Shown here in pieces: positions 48,346 to 59,820 of a DNA stretch of 64,000 bases. The position numbers and the translations under genes were made by a program. The notes under the pieces were generated by a model. It saw only the letters and a program-made list of their open reading frames with translations. It made no database searches and was not told where the DNA came from. Source of the stretch: Allium sativum (Eukaryota > Streptophyta > Magnoliopsida > Asparagales > Amaryllidaceae); contig CM060920.1 of assembly GCA_030737875.1 (NCBI GenBank), forward strand, positions 483,444,861 to 483,508,860, written 5' to 3'. Every line of letters begins with the position of its first letter. Position 1 is the first letter of the stretch.

Positions 48346-48602
48346 ATGAGCTCTTGAAGGCTAAGGAAGAACCTTTAAATGTGCCACCCCTCTCCGCAGC
48401 TGCTCCCGGATCTGGATTAATTATAAAGCTCTCCTCTAAGTCGATAACTACACAACTTGCATCCCAATCCTCTAGCATTCCACAAGATCCTCCCTCAGGT
48501 AAGAAGAAGAGGAAGAAGAATGACAAATCTGATGCCGACAAGGAGGAGCCAGAGAAGCAAAAGAAAAAGAAGAAGTCAAAGTCATCCCCAAAGCCCAAAT
48601 AG
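48346..48602 (+). pseudogene. Antisense ORF of D, C-terminal part
   Basis: Continues in frame after the MITE (DELLKAKEEPLNVPP) and ends at TAG 48600-48602 after a lysine-rich tail (KKKRKKNDK, KKKKKSKSS), which could be a nuclear localisation signal. The tail is typical of a nucleic-acid-binding or nuclear protein; no function can be assigned. Confidence 0.55.
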
Positions 48603-49617
48603 AGCCTGCTTGTTGGCCTATGTTTTGTTTTTTAGATCTTCCACTAGCCTTATGATGTAGTTGTGAGAATGGCCCTCACTTTTTGTCCAGCATTGTTTTG
48701 TAAACCTGCATTAGTAAACGAAGTTAACGAAGTTCTATTTCTTTTGCATTGTTGTGTGCCTGCAAGTTTATCGTACTTAGTCATACATAAACATTTAGGT
48801 CATAACTAAGTCAAAATCATGTGCAATGAAAATTTAAAATTCCTGCACTATGCGTATATGTGTATGAGTATGCCCCCAATCAACCGTCAACATAATGCTT
48901 GGCCAATGCTTGTTGAGGATTGATTAGAGTTAGATATATGTTGCCCCCCATGTCCGGAAAATGAGGGATTCGGGATTAGCTTTCATTCTGGTTCCCAGCC
49001 CTACATCGGGATAGGAGCCCTTTTATGGCATTTAGTAGAAATGCCTTTATACTCTCCTGTCGTATTCCTAGGATAGAGTAAGAACTTAGCTTTCAGTTTG
49101 CCTCCAATCCTTCAGTGGGGGTAGGAGTTCATTTGTGGCGCTCAGCCCCTGGCGCCTTTATATTCTCTCGTTAGATGCCAAGGGTGTAGTGGAGCCGAGG
49201 CAGTCTTATTTAATCATGGTGCACCTTCACGCCTCGTGGACAATTCATTTCCTTGTCCTTTGTACTCTTTCTCGGGTCACGAGAACTAGAGTGTCTGTAG
49301 TTTGGTCTCTTACTTCATTGGACCTTCGATGTTGCATATGTTGTCGACCTCCTGGTCTGATAGAAGGCTCTTTGAATTACATGCTTCGAGATCGTCGTGA
49401 GCTTTATAACAAACTTCACAATTATAACAGCTCATATAAGTGAAGAGTGAATAAAAAATGGTGTGATAAAAGTAAATGACACATGGTATTTTATAGTGTT
49501 TCGGTCGAATCATGACCTATATCTACTTTATAATCTTTTGCTTATGTAACCGGACTGTTCTAGGCAAGTCGTGCCTTTTTACATGGTCCTAAACACAAAA
49601 GAATAGAATTGACAATT
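48603..49617. repeat. D spacer between antisense ORF and pol, with a ~112-bp two-copy repeat
   Basis: No gene. Two diverged copies begin TTAGCTTTCA at 48976 and 49088 and share GG(A/T)AGGAG, a hairpin, and CCTTTATA(C/T)TCTC. Tandem repeats in this part of the element are known from Retand. At 49490-49535 a TTTATAGTG-TTTCGG...ATCTACTTTAT phrase resembles the U5 part of the D LTR (32798-32850). Confidence 0.6.
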
Positions 49618-50967
49618 TTATGTCAAGTAACGCCGCAAATGCTGGGCATTCCACACTCTGGGGATTTCGTCTCCATCCAGGGTCGCTAGCTTGAAGGATC
49701 CATTATCAAGCCTCCATAGGATGGTGTATGGTCCTTCCCATTTCGGACCCAAATGGACCGGGGGGTAGGAAGAAGCGCTTTAGAACCAAGTCTCCGGGTT
49801 CGAAGGCTCGAACTCAGACCTTCTTATTGTAATATCGGGCGATCTGTTGTTTGTGCCTCAAGGTACGCAGGTCTGCTTTATCCATTTTTTCTTCAACCAT
49901 ATCCAGGGATTCAAGGAGTAGTTTATTGTTAGTCATTGGGTCATAGTAACTGATTCTGTGGGATGGTACTTCTAATTCGACTAGAATGACTGCCTCAGAT
50001 CCAAAAGTAAGGGAGGAAGGCGTGTGCCCCGTGGCTGATTTATAAGTTGTTCTATAGGCCTGCAATGCCAAAGGCAACTCACCTACCTACATGGCTTTGG
50101 CCCGCTTCAGTCGCTTCTTCAGAATGGACTTAATTATTTTATTTGCCGCTTCTACCTGCCCATTCGATTGCGGATTCGCCACCGAGGTATATCTTTTCTC
50201 GATATGATATCTTTTGCAAAAGTCTCGGAACTCAGTGCTATCGAATTGGGTCCCATTATCTGTTATGTTTACTTTCGGGATCCCAAATCGACATATAATG
50301 TTTCTTATGACAAAGTTGATCACTCGCTTGGTTGTGATCATGGTTAATGGTTCTGCTTCGACCAACTTCGTGAAGTAATCCACGACCACAATGGCAAACT
50401 TTTCTCCGCCCTTTGTAATGGGGAGGCTTCCAATAATGTCAATCCCCTAGACAGTAGAGGGCCATGGGTTCATTATCGTCTTCAATTGGCTGGGAGGTGC
50501 CCTGGCGATCTTAAAATTTTCTGGCATCTGTCACAACGTCGTGCATATTTAGCCACTTCTTTCTTTATGATAGGCCAGAAATAGCCATATCGTAATACCT
50601 TCTTCGCCAATGTTTGGCCTTCAGTGTGGTCGCCACATTCTCCTTCGTGTACTTCTCTCAATATTCGTTCGATGTCGTCATGGGCTATACACCGGAGGAG
50701 TGGCATCGAGAACCCTTGTCCATAAAGGACTTCGCGCTGCATGACATATCTAGATGCTTTTCGAATAACTGTGCGCCTTTCACTTTTCTTGTTTGGAAGC
50801 GTTCCATTCATTAGGAAGTTCTTTAGGGGTGTCATCCATAACTCCCTTTTCGGTTCAGTTTCCAGTACCGGATCAATTTCCATCTGGTCGATACTTGGAG
50901 ACTGCAATTTTTCAATGGGGACCATCTCTATATCCTCAGGACTGTCAGAACTAGCTAACTTGGCCAA
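49618..50967 (-). pseudogene. Integrase of Tat-like element D (degenerate)
   Basis: Zinc-binding region with ILREVHEGECGDHTEG and CDRCQK (about 50490-50680). Core with VVVDYFTKLVEAEPL, ITDNGTQF and SNGQVEAANK (50087-50389), keeping Asp, Asp and Glu. The C-terminus matches Tat elements (ALQAYRTTYKSATGHTPSSL) and ends RVWNAQHLRRYLT with stop at 49618-49620. Stops and shifts near 50080, 50390 and 50480, and in 49620-49810, break the frame. Confidence 0.85.
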
Positions 50968-52845
50968 TTTATCTGCCTATTGATTCTCTGATCGACTGAT
51001 ATGGGTTATGTTGTAGTTTTCCAAACCTTCGAGCAATTTTCTCACTTCTTTCAAATAAGACACAAGTCTGGCCCCTTGGCCTGAAACTTCTCATTGATCT
51101 GGTTTACAACAATCTTGGAATCACAAAAGATATCCAACCTCATTATCCTTAACTCCTCTGCAAGCCTTAGCCCAGCAATCAGGGCTTCGTACTCTGAGTC
51201 ATTATTCGTGGCATGGAATTATAAGTTGAGAGCATAGTATATTGACCGTTTCTCAGGAGTTATTAGCACAACTCCGGCGCTGGACCGTTTGTCATTCTTG
51301 GCACCATCGGTATATAGCTTCCAGGCATTGAGTTCAAATGGTTGTACTGAGGGACCAGCTTCTTCGCTCGCTACATCTTCCTCAGGAATAGTAAATTCTG
51401 CTATGAAGTCTACCAATATTTGCCCCCTTATCGATCTTCGGGGCTGGAAATTCAAATCGAACTGACTTAACTCTATTTTCCATTTGAGTAGTCTTCCTGA
51501 CGCCTTTGGTCTCTGCAAGACATGTCGGAGCGGATGGTCAGTGTATATGGATATGGGATGAGCATGAAAGTATTGACGAAGCTTTCTAAATGCGATTAGC
51601 AAGCTATATGCAAGCTTTTCTATCCTTGGGTAGTTCTGTTCTACTACTGCTAGCTTCTTGCTTACGTAATACACGGCTAAGTAAGGTCCTCGTGGTCGAC
51701 TATTTTGGACAATATCGAGGGTCTTTCCAGGTGAGTCAAAAGGTTCTGAAATGCTTCCCATAATTAGGAGTCCATTTAAAATTGTTCTTTCCTCACTTTA
51801 TCAAGTCGAAGAATGGAATGCACTTATCTGTAGCTTTAGAAATAAACCTGCTTCATGCGACCACTTTTCCAACGAGGCTTTGCACATCTTTAATCTGTCT
51901 TGGTTCTTGGATATTCCTGATTGCCGCGATCTGATCTGGATTAATTTCAATTCCATGCGAGCTGACGATAAAGCCCAAGAATTTCCCAAAGGCAACTCCA
52001 AATGAACATTTTAGAGGGTTGAGCTTCATTCCGTATCATCGAATAATATCAAATATTTCTGCTTGATCAGCGGTATGGTTTGATGATTGCCTCGATTTCA
52101 CTAGCATGTCGTCAACATATACTTCCATTGCCCTTCCGATCTGATTGTAGAACATCCGGTTTACTAATCGTTGGTATGCCGCTCCAGCGTTTTTCAAGCC
52201 GAGCGGCATTACCATATAACAGTATAGTCCCTAATATGTGATGAAGCTAGTATGGTCTTGATCCGGAACATGCATGGGAGTCTGGTTATGTCCAGAATAC
52301 GCATCGAAAAAGGATAGCAGTTCGTGACCTGCTATTGAATCCACTTGCTGGTCGGTCCTAGGAAGAGGAAAACTATTGTTCGGGCAAGCTTTATTCAAGT
52401 CTGAAAAATCAATGCATGTACGACAATTTTCGTTGGCCTTCTTTACTAAAACAGGATTTGAGATCCATTCCGGGTAAGTCGAATCTCTAATCAATATGTT
52501 GCTTCTCAACTTCTCAACTTCTTCCTTCAAGGCTGCTGACCACTCTGAGCTGAGCATTCGCTTCTTCTACTTAACGGGTGGATGTTTCAGGTTGATACTC
52601 AATGAGTGTCTCATAATTGAGGGTGATATTCCATACATATCGGTGTGGGTCCAAGCAAACACATCTAGGTTTGCCTTTAAAAAGTCAGTCAATTCCTTTG
52701 CTTGAAGCGAGTCTAGCTGAGATCCGATCTTTAAAACCCTCATTGAGCCATCATTGTCAATCGGGATATCCACAGTCGTTTCATTGGGCGTTGTCATTAT
52801 GCCCCCAGGCTCTTTGTCCTCTCTAGGGTCTTTGTCCTCTGGCAA
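50968..52845 (-). pseudogene. pol: Reverse transcriptase and two RNase H domains of D (degenerate)
   Basis: Reverse transcriptase: TCIDFSDLNKACPNNSFPLP (about 52380), ELLSFFDAYSGHNQ, and the catalytic YVDD at 52108-52119. The first RNase H (AVYYVSKKLAVVEQNYPRIE, SIYTDHPLRHVLQRP, ILVDFIAEF) is followed by a second one starting WKLYTDGAKNDKRSSAGVV (about 51290) and continuing after a TAA to DSEYEALIAGLRLAEELRI. The extra RNase H marks the Tat lineage. N-terminal linker at 52567-52845. Several stops and frameshifts, so inactive. Confidence 0.87.
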
Positions 52846-52884
52846 TTCTCCGGGCGACTCCCTCGGGCTTGTCCCCCTTAGCTC

Positions 52885-53340
52885 CTATGCCGACCCCTCC
52901 TTCACGGGAGAGGAAGCACCTTTAGTTTTGATACTTAGTCCTTTCACCAACATCTTCAATTCTGCCATGCAACAGGCTCGTCCAGTGGCCTGGTCACCTC
53001 TAATCGCTCCCACTCCTGCATCTGTTGGGAATTTCAGCAATAAGCACCAAGGCGCGATGTAGGCCCCGAATTCTGCAAGGGTCGGTCGACCCAAAAAGGC
53101 ATTATAGGGCGAATCAATTTCCAAAACTACACATGGGAGAATCCTCACTCTCCGGCGATCTCCTTCTCCCAGTGTCACTGACAATTCTACATATCCCATC
53201 GGAGCCGTCAAGGCCCCACTAAAACCGCGTATCCATCCGTCGCACGGCTTCAAATCCTCGGTTTTGAGCTTCATTTGATCAAATGCTTTCTTAAATAGAA
53301 TGTTAACTGAGCTTCCATTTTCCACTAAGACCTTGTGACT
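52885..53340 (-). pseudogene. Aspartic protease of D
   Basis: Tat-type protease: LVENGSSVNILF, WIRGFSGALTAPMGYVELSV, and the hydrophobic AFLGRPTLAEFGAYIAP. The active-site Asp that normally precedes (N/T)GSS is Glu here (codon 53320-53322), so the enzyme would be inactive even with an open frame. Confidence 0.8.
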
Positions 53341-55658
53341 AAAGAAGGACCAATGGTGGCTGTGATCACTAAAGGGTCTTCAGTAGGGGAATGAACTCCA
53401 ATACTGTCTGTATCATGGAATATGACATCGTCAGACATTGTTTTCTGCTGCTTTGTTGGTGTGGTATTTTCGGGGTTACTGCACTCCCTTACTCCAAAGT
53501 GCTTGGCTGCATTCACATATTGATCTGTCGCCCTGAAGCTGTGTCCAGCTGGGTGAGGCCCTCCAACTATAGTGTTGATAACAATATTCTTTCCCTTCTA
53601 CTGAGTAGTGGGCCTAGTAGCATGTTGGTTTTTATTCGGGGCTTGTCCGGCTTGCCCCTATCTCTTGAAGCAACCTTGTATTCGTCCAACTTCCTTTTTT
53701 GAAGTAGTTTTTCAACCACGTCTCTGAAATGGCGACACTTATTAATGGAGTGACCATGGGTCTGACAGAAAAAGAAGAATTTTCCTGTTTCACACACTTT
53801 CTCCTAAGAGTCTCGTGGTGGAGACCTCTTATATGGAAGAACATTATAAGTGTCCAGTAAAATATTCTCTAATGTATCATTCAATGGTGTAAAGTTCTCA
53901 AATGCTTTAAACCGAGGTATATTCTGTGAATCATTTTCCCGATTCTTCTTCTGACTTTTGTTCCCGTTCTAGCGGCCACTACTTTGGTTCTTATTTCCAA
54001 ATTGACCTCTACCTTTCCAGTGTTGTCTCTGGATTATTTGATGGTCACATTACTCTGTATATCTTCCTTATTAGCGGCTTTCCTTTTTCGATTAGCATAT
54101 AATTCCTCTTGGCGCAGACGGATATTGTCTTTCTCATAGAATATTTCCCTGGTAAGTGGCAGTTTTCTAGCTTAGAGTCTGCCAAACTCCGTATCTTTAC
54201 CTACTTCGTCAATCAAGGCCATTAGGACGGATTTTTCATAAGGGTTTCTAACCTCCGTAACTGCCAAGTTGAAGCGGTCTAGGTATGATCTCAGAGTCTC
54301 ATCAGGGTGGTGCTTGATGAGTGATAGCTCAACGATGTTTTTGGGCCTTTGAGTATGAAGTCGGAATTGATTTATGAATCTTTCGCTCAATTCCTTGAAG
54401 CTGGTGATCAATCGAGCAGGTAAGTGGGTAAACCATATTAATGCCACATCCTGTAGAAAGATCGAGAATGCTTTGCACTTCACTATGTCGGGAGCGGCAA
54501 CAGCATTCATGTATCATGAATATCTCATTAAATGCTGAACCGGGTCCGTCCTGCCCGAATAACGGTTCATAGTCGACATGTTGAATCTCCTCAGGAATCG
54601 GACGCCCAATATGTCATCAGTAAAGGGCGTATGGCTGCGATCTATACCCTAATCTTCATTTCATTGTCTGCGACTATCTTCCATGATCTGCCTCACCATT
54701 TCCTCAATGTCAACATTAGTCAATGTAGATTCAGGATCAGCACTCCTTGACCTACAGGGCCCTCCAATGTCTCTTCGGTTTCTCGCTCCAAAGTCTAGGG
54801 CTTGTGCAGAACTCCCTTACCCCCAGTGACCACGGTCAATCACGCGGCGAGGAGGTTGTAATGGTTGATTCTCAATAGGCCCTTCTGCAGGTAACGGGGC
54901 AAGATTATTCCTATTACGATTGTCCTATCCTAGATTAAGCGTCGTTTCTTCTTGAGAAGGTAGGGATCCGAATCGAAGTTGTTCCATGTTCTCGGCCCAT
55001 TCTAATGCTCGTTGTGGAGGTCGAGGTGGATCTTCTGACGAGGAGGAATAGTCAAGGGTAAAGCAATGAGTCGGTGAAAGTGTCTTCTACCTTTGGAGTT
55101 CATCGATTTGTCTGCCCATTACAGTAATATTCTGTTGTACTAAAAGTACTCTCACGCCTCTGAGCTGCCAACTCATCATTCGTCCTTTCAACATGTTGAG
55201 TACACGAGAGAGATCTCCTTCTGTTACTAGAGCAAAGGTAAGTAGCTGGTCATCAGTGTTCCGCATTGGATGTAGAGCACTTGTGCCAGGTCGATCTAAA
55301 GCACCTACAAGGGTGGATTGGTTCATAATCTCCTTTCCGGGACGAGTAGTGGTTCCTTGCTGAGGGCGGTTCGTGGCTCCCTCAGGTTCACGGCTCGTGA
55401 CACATCCCTGCAACCGGCTCGTGGTGCCCCCTTGAAGATGGCCTGTGCCCCCTTCCCCCCACCCCCCGGAATATGGCTCGTGACTTGGTTTTAAGGGCGG
55501 CACATGATCCCCTCCTAGGACCGGGTCTTGACCCCTTCATGGGCTCGGTTCGCCCCCTGCGAGCTGCGAGTCGAGGAGTCCACTTTGGCATTTTCTTGAA
55601 CACTTTCTGCATTAGCTTCATTTGCTCGCGAAGTTCGTGAATCCTTGGATTTCTTTGT
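53341..55658 (-). pseudogene. gag: gag of D, N-terminus truncated by E
   Basis: The gag core lies at 54172-54510 (DVALIWFTHLPARLITSFKE, then DETLRSYLDRFNLAVTEV), typical of the gypsy gag family. A zinc-ribbon-like segment FFCQTHGHSINKCRHFRD at about 53700-53780 matches the Tat gag C-terminus. The N-terminal side (to 55658) has repetitive Arg/Gly-rich sequence and a helix (EQMKLMQKVFKKMPKW). E begins at 55659, so the start codon and 5' LTR of D are beyond the window. Many stops and shifts. Confidence 0.78.
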
Positions 55659-56751
55659 TGAAACACCCCGCCTTTGTTAAGGTCACTCACAATGGGAATG
55701 CCTTAACTTTGGTGGAGCATTATAGGTAAAAGAAACAGATAATTAACAAGACAGACATATAAACAGCGGAAAAACTAAATTTATTTCATAAGTATGTGGT
55801 TCAGTTAAAACATTACAACAACTGTCTTGAATTAAAACATAAAGAAGCATTAAAACAACAGTAAGGCAACATAAATCCCCAATAAGAGATATCCAAAGCC
55901 ATAGCCCAAGGAAAAAGATTCCAAGCAATACATCTACTATTTACAAGCTGGAAATGATCCGATCTAAGCTAAAGTATTCCCTCCCTGCGGATTTAGGGGG
56001 GAGGGAACGGAAGAAAAGAAGACGAAAGTAAATGGGTCAGACATGAGTCTGGTAAGTCCAGTGATTATTTAGCATGTAAACAAGAAAAAGGATTATGACT
56101 TAAATAAACTGAATCTAGGACAACATCCTAGGAATAAGATAATAAGACTGAATATGCTATCGCACTAATTTCTACTTCTCTGCACCCCCATACAAGTGTT
56201 TCAACCAGCACCATGTGTTTAAGATAAATGATCCCCTTTTTATTGATCAGCTTCTACTCGTATACGTTTACACTTGTGTCATTCGGCCCCACATGATTGT
56301 AGATACCTGTGCTGGTCCCACCATGGGGTGTATCAAATCCTATGGTGGCAACCCAACACAATTCAAGATGCATAGAGTATAACTACTGATGCCCAGTGCC
56401 TGCTTTTTTCACTCCGGAGTACGTGCACGACCGCACTCCGTCGGAACCTACACTTACGCACCACTCGCCGCTGTTTTGACCGCTTATAATCAGCCCAGTA
56501 ATCGTGCCCCACCCTGCCTAGTTCAGGTTACCATGATACATCTATGTGGGTTACTGCTGAAATGGGTCCCCGTTACTAGGGTTTCTTAATCAACCTGTTA
56601 AATTGGTTAAGTGTTTCTCAAACTTACCTAACCCCACCCATCAGTTTAGTTAACATGTTGTATTGGTCAAGTGTTGCCTTAATTAACTTAACCATACCAT
56701 TCCTGTCTTAGCTTTAATTCGTTCATTAAAGCACCAACCACTAACATTATA

Positions 56752-56945
56752 TATATATTGTTGTGGTTGCTGGATGTGCTGGTCGGTTCCGGGCAGTCTT
56801 ACACCGCAACTCAATCTAACCTCGGGTTCTTTTGGGCTTGATGCACGAACCTCTCACATTAGATATATATTGTTACGGTTGCTGGATGTGCCGGGCGGTT
56901 CCGGGCAGTCTTACACCGTAACTCAATCCAACCTTGGGTTAGGCA
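56752..56945 (-). repeat. Two-copy hairpin module in LTR E (arms co-vary)
   Basis: Copy 1: GTTGTGGT (56760-56767) pairs with ACCGCAAC (56803-56810). Copy 2: GTTACGGT (56872-56879) pairs with ACCGTAAC (56915-56922). The centre (GCTGGATGTG, CGGTTCCGGGCAGTCTTAC) and the flank (TCAATC(T/C)AACC) are constant. The module recurs twice in F. Confidence 0.85.
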
Positions 56946-57265
56946 TATTCGTCTTTTTCATAATTTACATATTTATCTTTCAAATTTATATGTAAATTAT
57001 CCACAATTGTTGCCATTCAAGTCATGCCCCATTTACTCTCTAAATCATATTTTCAATTTTTGGTATATAAATTATACCATTTTTATGCCACTAACCATTC
57101 ATTTATTTATGGGCCAAATTATGCCAATAATAATAATTTCTAAGGTTTTCCCAATGTTACCCCAGTCATATGTTCGCAAAATTCACATAGAATGTTAGGC
57201 TCGTAACTTAGCCTAACTTATATACAAAAGGGGAAAGAAGGGAGCATGTACCATTCACACAACAT

Positions 57266-57650
57266 AAAATAATAAGGATCTAACTAAACATGTGTCATGT
57301 AAATATGGACTAAAAAATGAACTTGCATTTTTGGATCCAACTAACATGAGTCTTTAAGCATATGAAATTACCCAAATCCAACTAAGCATGTAAATGTAAA
57401 CTTTTATTTTGGGTCCAATAAACGTAAACCTTAAGCATATAGAATTACGCAAGTTCAACTAGACATGTGAATGTGAACTTTTAATTTGGATCCAATAAAC
57501 ATGAACCTTAAACATATGGAATTACACAAGTTCAACTAGGCATGAAAATATGAACTTTTATTTTGGATCGAATAAACATGAATCTTAACCATATGGTTTT
57601 GCACAAGTTCAACTGGGCGTGTGAGTGTGAACCTTTATCTTGGATCCAAT
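57266..57650. repeat. ~77-bp tandem repeat, five copies, in LTR E
   Basis: The TTGGATCCAA(C/T)(A/T)AAC block recurs at 57333, 57411, 57488, 57565 and 57642. Between are CATATGGAATTAC, CAAGTTCAACTA and GAACTTTTATTT blocks. A second repeat of about 70-75 bases (ACTTGCATGTAACAT, GAATAAGTCACCAA) follows in two copies at about 57700-57866. Confidence 0.88.
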
Positions 57651-58711
57651 TTTCATAGATCTAAATGTAGATCTAAACATAATACATGTCTTGGCCTAAC
57701 AACTTGCATGTAACATAACACGAATAAGTCACCAATTTTACATGATTGGTTTACATCAACATAATAATCACAATAGCCTAACAACTTGCATGTAACATGA
57801 CATGAATAAGTCACCAAACTTTACATAATGCATGATTGGTTTAACACCAACATAATAACCACAATAGTCTCATAAGCGTATACGATAGAATCGTTACAAG
57901 AATAGGCATGAATCAGCATCATCATTATCTTACAACTAGGAATAACGCTAGTTTTCACTTTATTACAAATCATAACTTTTTAATCGTTCACATCTAAATA
58001 AAAACAGGACTTACAAACAAAAGAAAGTCTTGTTTTCTGGGATCTGTTTTCTGAAATTGAAAAGCAATCCCTTGAAGAAGACTATCAATTCTCTAAGTTA
58101 GTTTTGATTCGTAGATTTTGACTTGTTTTCTAATTGAAGAAAAAATGGTGGCTAGGATAGAACGATCATGGACAACATGGTGGCTCCTTGGAATGAATTT
58201 GTGTGATTTAGGGTTTGAGGACTAGGGTTGCTTTTATAGAAGTTTAATCTTATGTGAGCCGTTAGATCATTCTAGGTGCAATCACAACCGTCCAGACCAG
58301 ATAGAGTTATCTAGAATTGCCACCTATGCCCTAGTGACTCAGCAACAGGTAAGAAAAGACTCAGCAGCTAGTTAGAATCGTCACTGTTTTGGATATGGGT
58401 GAGGGGGGTAGGTCGACCCCCTAGTCGACCTGGACTGGGGCTGGAAATATCCCGCCCAGCCCGCTTCTTCGTCTTTCGTTTGAATTTTGAATTTTAACGC
58501 TGAACTTGTTTTAATAGATATCAAATTTTGAAACTTCTGAGGTCCATAACTTCCTCATATGAAGTCCGATTTACGAAAATTTGGACTCTATTCCAAGCAG
58601 AATTTCGAGATGAATGCAATGGCATAACCCGTTTCCCTTAATTCTCAATTTAAAATTTAAGTATTCTTTAATTCGTTTTTTTAATAGACACAGAAAATTC
58701 AGGGTGTTACA

Positions 58712-59238
58712 TTCTCCCCTCCTTAAAGGATTTCGTCCCCGAAATCTTCAAGTCAAGAAGAATGTACATCCTACCATCCACTCGTCCATCTATCAACCAT
58801 GAAACACAGGCGTCCATTGTCCTTAAAAGGCTTCTAATGCTTTCATGATCATATGCATAGTGTGTGTACATGTCCTTATCTAATGCAAAATCAGGCGGTC
58901 TACTGATTCAGTTGACTTCCTTAATGCAAATTATGTTGGTTCCATGAGTCCATTATGCATGCAATTATTCCTAATCATACTTTCAACATGATTGCACAAT
59001 CATTCATACAAATGCAACGTCCATATGATAACACATCAAGTTCCAATCCATACACAAATACATATATGCATATGCAATATGAATATGACTGAGCCGATCT
59101 AGTACCTAATGTGTGTATATGCATCAACGACCAACCACTAGCAACCACTCGCAACCACCAATCATAACATGTTTCAAATACATGTTTAGAACCATTGGTT
59201 TCTACCTAAGGATAAAGAATATGACCGAGGGGATATAC
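58712..59238 (-). promoter_or_regulatory. Polypurine tract, GNRA-loop hairpin and 3' UTR of E
   Basis: Minus-strand tract AAGGAGGGGAGAA (58712-58724). Next is a hairpin with arms GATTTCG (58729-58735) and CGAAATC (58740-58746) and a GGGA loop on the minus strand. The rest to 59238 is AT-rich and non-coding, and its first ~120 bases match F (63511 onward). Confidence 0.8.
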
Positions 59239-59820
59239 TTAAAAGATAGATATAAGCATGAATAAACTTATGGAAAAAGAGATCAAGGAGGTACCCTCAA
59301 AAAGAAAAGGGTAGGCTGCGCGTATTTTTCTCTCAGTTTCCCAAGTCGCGTCTTCCTCCGCGTCACTCCATTGAACTTTAATATGCTTGACTTCACGGTT
59401 GCGTAGTTTTTGACTTCCGTACCCATGACACAAGTTGGAACTCTTCTCACAGTCGCTTCTCGTTCCACCTCTACTTCCTATAGTATACTTGGCTTCACAA
59501 CTTCCGCAGACTCATGTAAGCACTTTCATAGTTGAGAAACAAGAAAAACATTATGAACTCCAGCCAGTCTTTCGGGTAGCTCTACTCTGTAAGCCATCGT
59601 CCCTATCCTTTCAATGATAGGAAATGGTCCTACAAATCTTGGTGCTAGCTTTCCTACGGACCCAAAGCGAATGACATTCCTCAAAGGAGATACTTTAAGG
59701 AACACCCTATCTCCAACCTCAAACTCAAGGTCGGTCCTTCTTTTGTCTGTGTAGGACTTCTGTCAATCTTGTGCAGCCTTCATCCGTCTTCTTATCAAGT
59801 CCACCTTTTCTGAGGTTTCT
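59239..59820 (-). pseudogene. C-terminal integrase and chromodomain of E (partial)
   Basis: From 59820 leftwards: a KSYTDKRR-type segment after a stop, VGDRVFLKVSPL, KLAPRFVGPFPIIERIG, ERLAGVHNVFLVSQL, a stop, then the chromodomain VKHIKVQWSDAEEDATWETE and a stop at 59239-59241. This is the GPF domain followed by a chromodomain, as in A and B but clearly diverged. Interrupted on its N-terminal side by F at 59820/59821. Confidence 0.88.

Larger units (their letters stand above)
32717..55658 (-). mobile_element. Tat-lineage (Retand/Ogre-like) gypsy element D, 5' end lost to the right
   Basis: Minus-strand order is gag, protease, reverse transcriptase, RNase H, second RNase H, integrase, spacer, an antisense open reading frame on the plus strand, polypurine tract, 3' LTR. 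The second RNase H after the first and the extra antisense gene are features of the Tat lineage. B (36103-45925) and a hAT MITE (47852-48337) interrupt the antisense gene; E (from 55659) cuts gag. The left end (TGATTCTAACACCC at 32717) is inferred from LTR grammar; its TSD partner is outside the window. Confidence 0.8.
55659..58711 (-). repeat. 3' LTR of E, 3053 bp
   Basis: Plus strand ends in AGGGTGTTACA at 58711. A minus-strand TATA box (TATAAAAG, 58229-58236) makes U3 only about 470 bases and the transcribed part about 2.5 kb. Telobox-like TTAGGGTTT lies at 58208-58216. A splice-donor-like GTAAGT (plus ACTTAC 58009-58014) lies in the leader. Contains the paired hairpins and the 77-bp array listed separately. 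Confidence 0.85.
55659..59820 (-). mobile_element. Chromovirus E (3' LTR and 3' end of pol), inserted in D and split by F
   Basis: The LTR is 55659-58711, followed (on plus) by polypurine tract, hairpin, 3' untranslated region and the C-terminal part of pol. The D gag reading stops at the left end and resumes nowhere else in the window. The terminal bases read TGAAACACCCC rather than TGTAACACCCC, a point change. E is cut at 59820 by F, so its remaining pol, gag and 5' LTR lie right of the window. Presumed TSD TTTGT (55654-55658). Confidence 0.85.

Noticed and set aside
49135..49443. 102-residue plus-strand frame in the D spacer
   Set aside because: Overlaps the two-copy repeat and an LTR-like phrase; no domain recognised.
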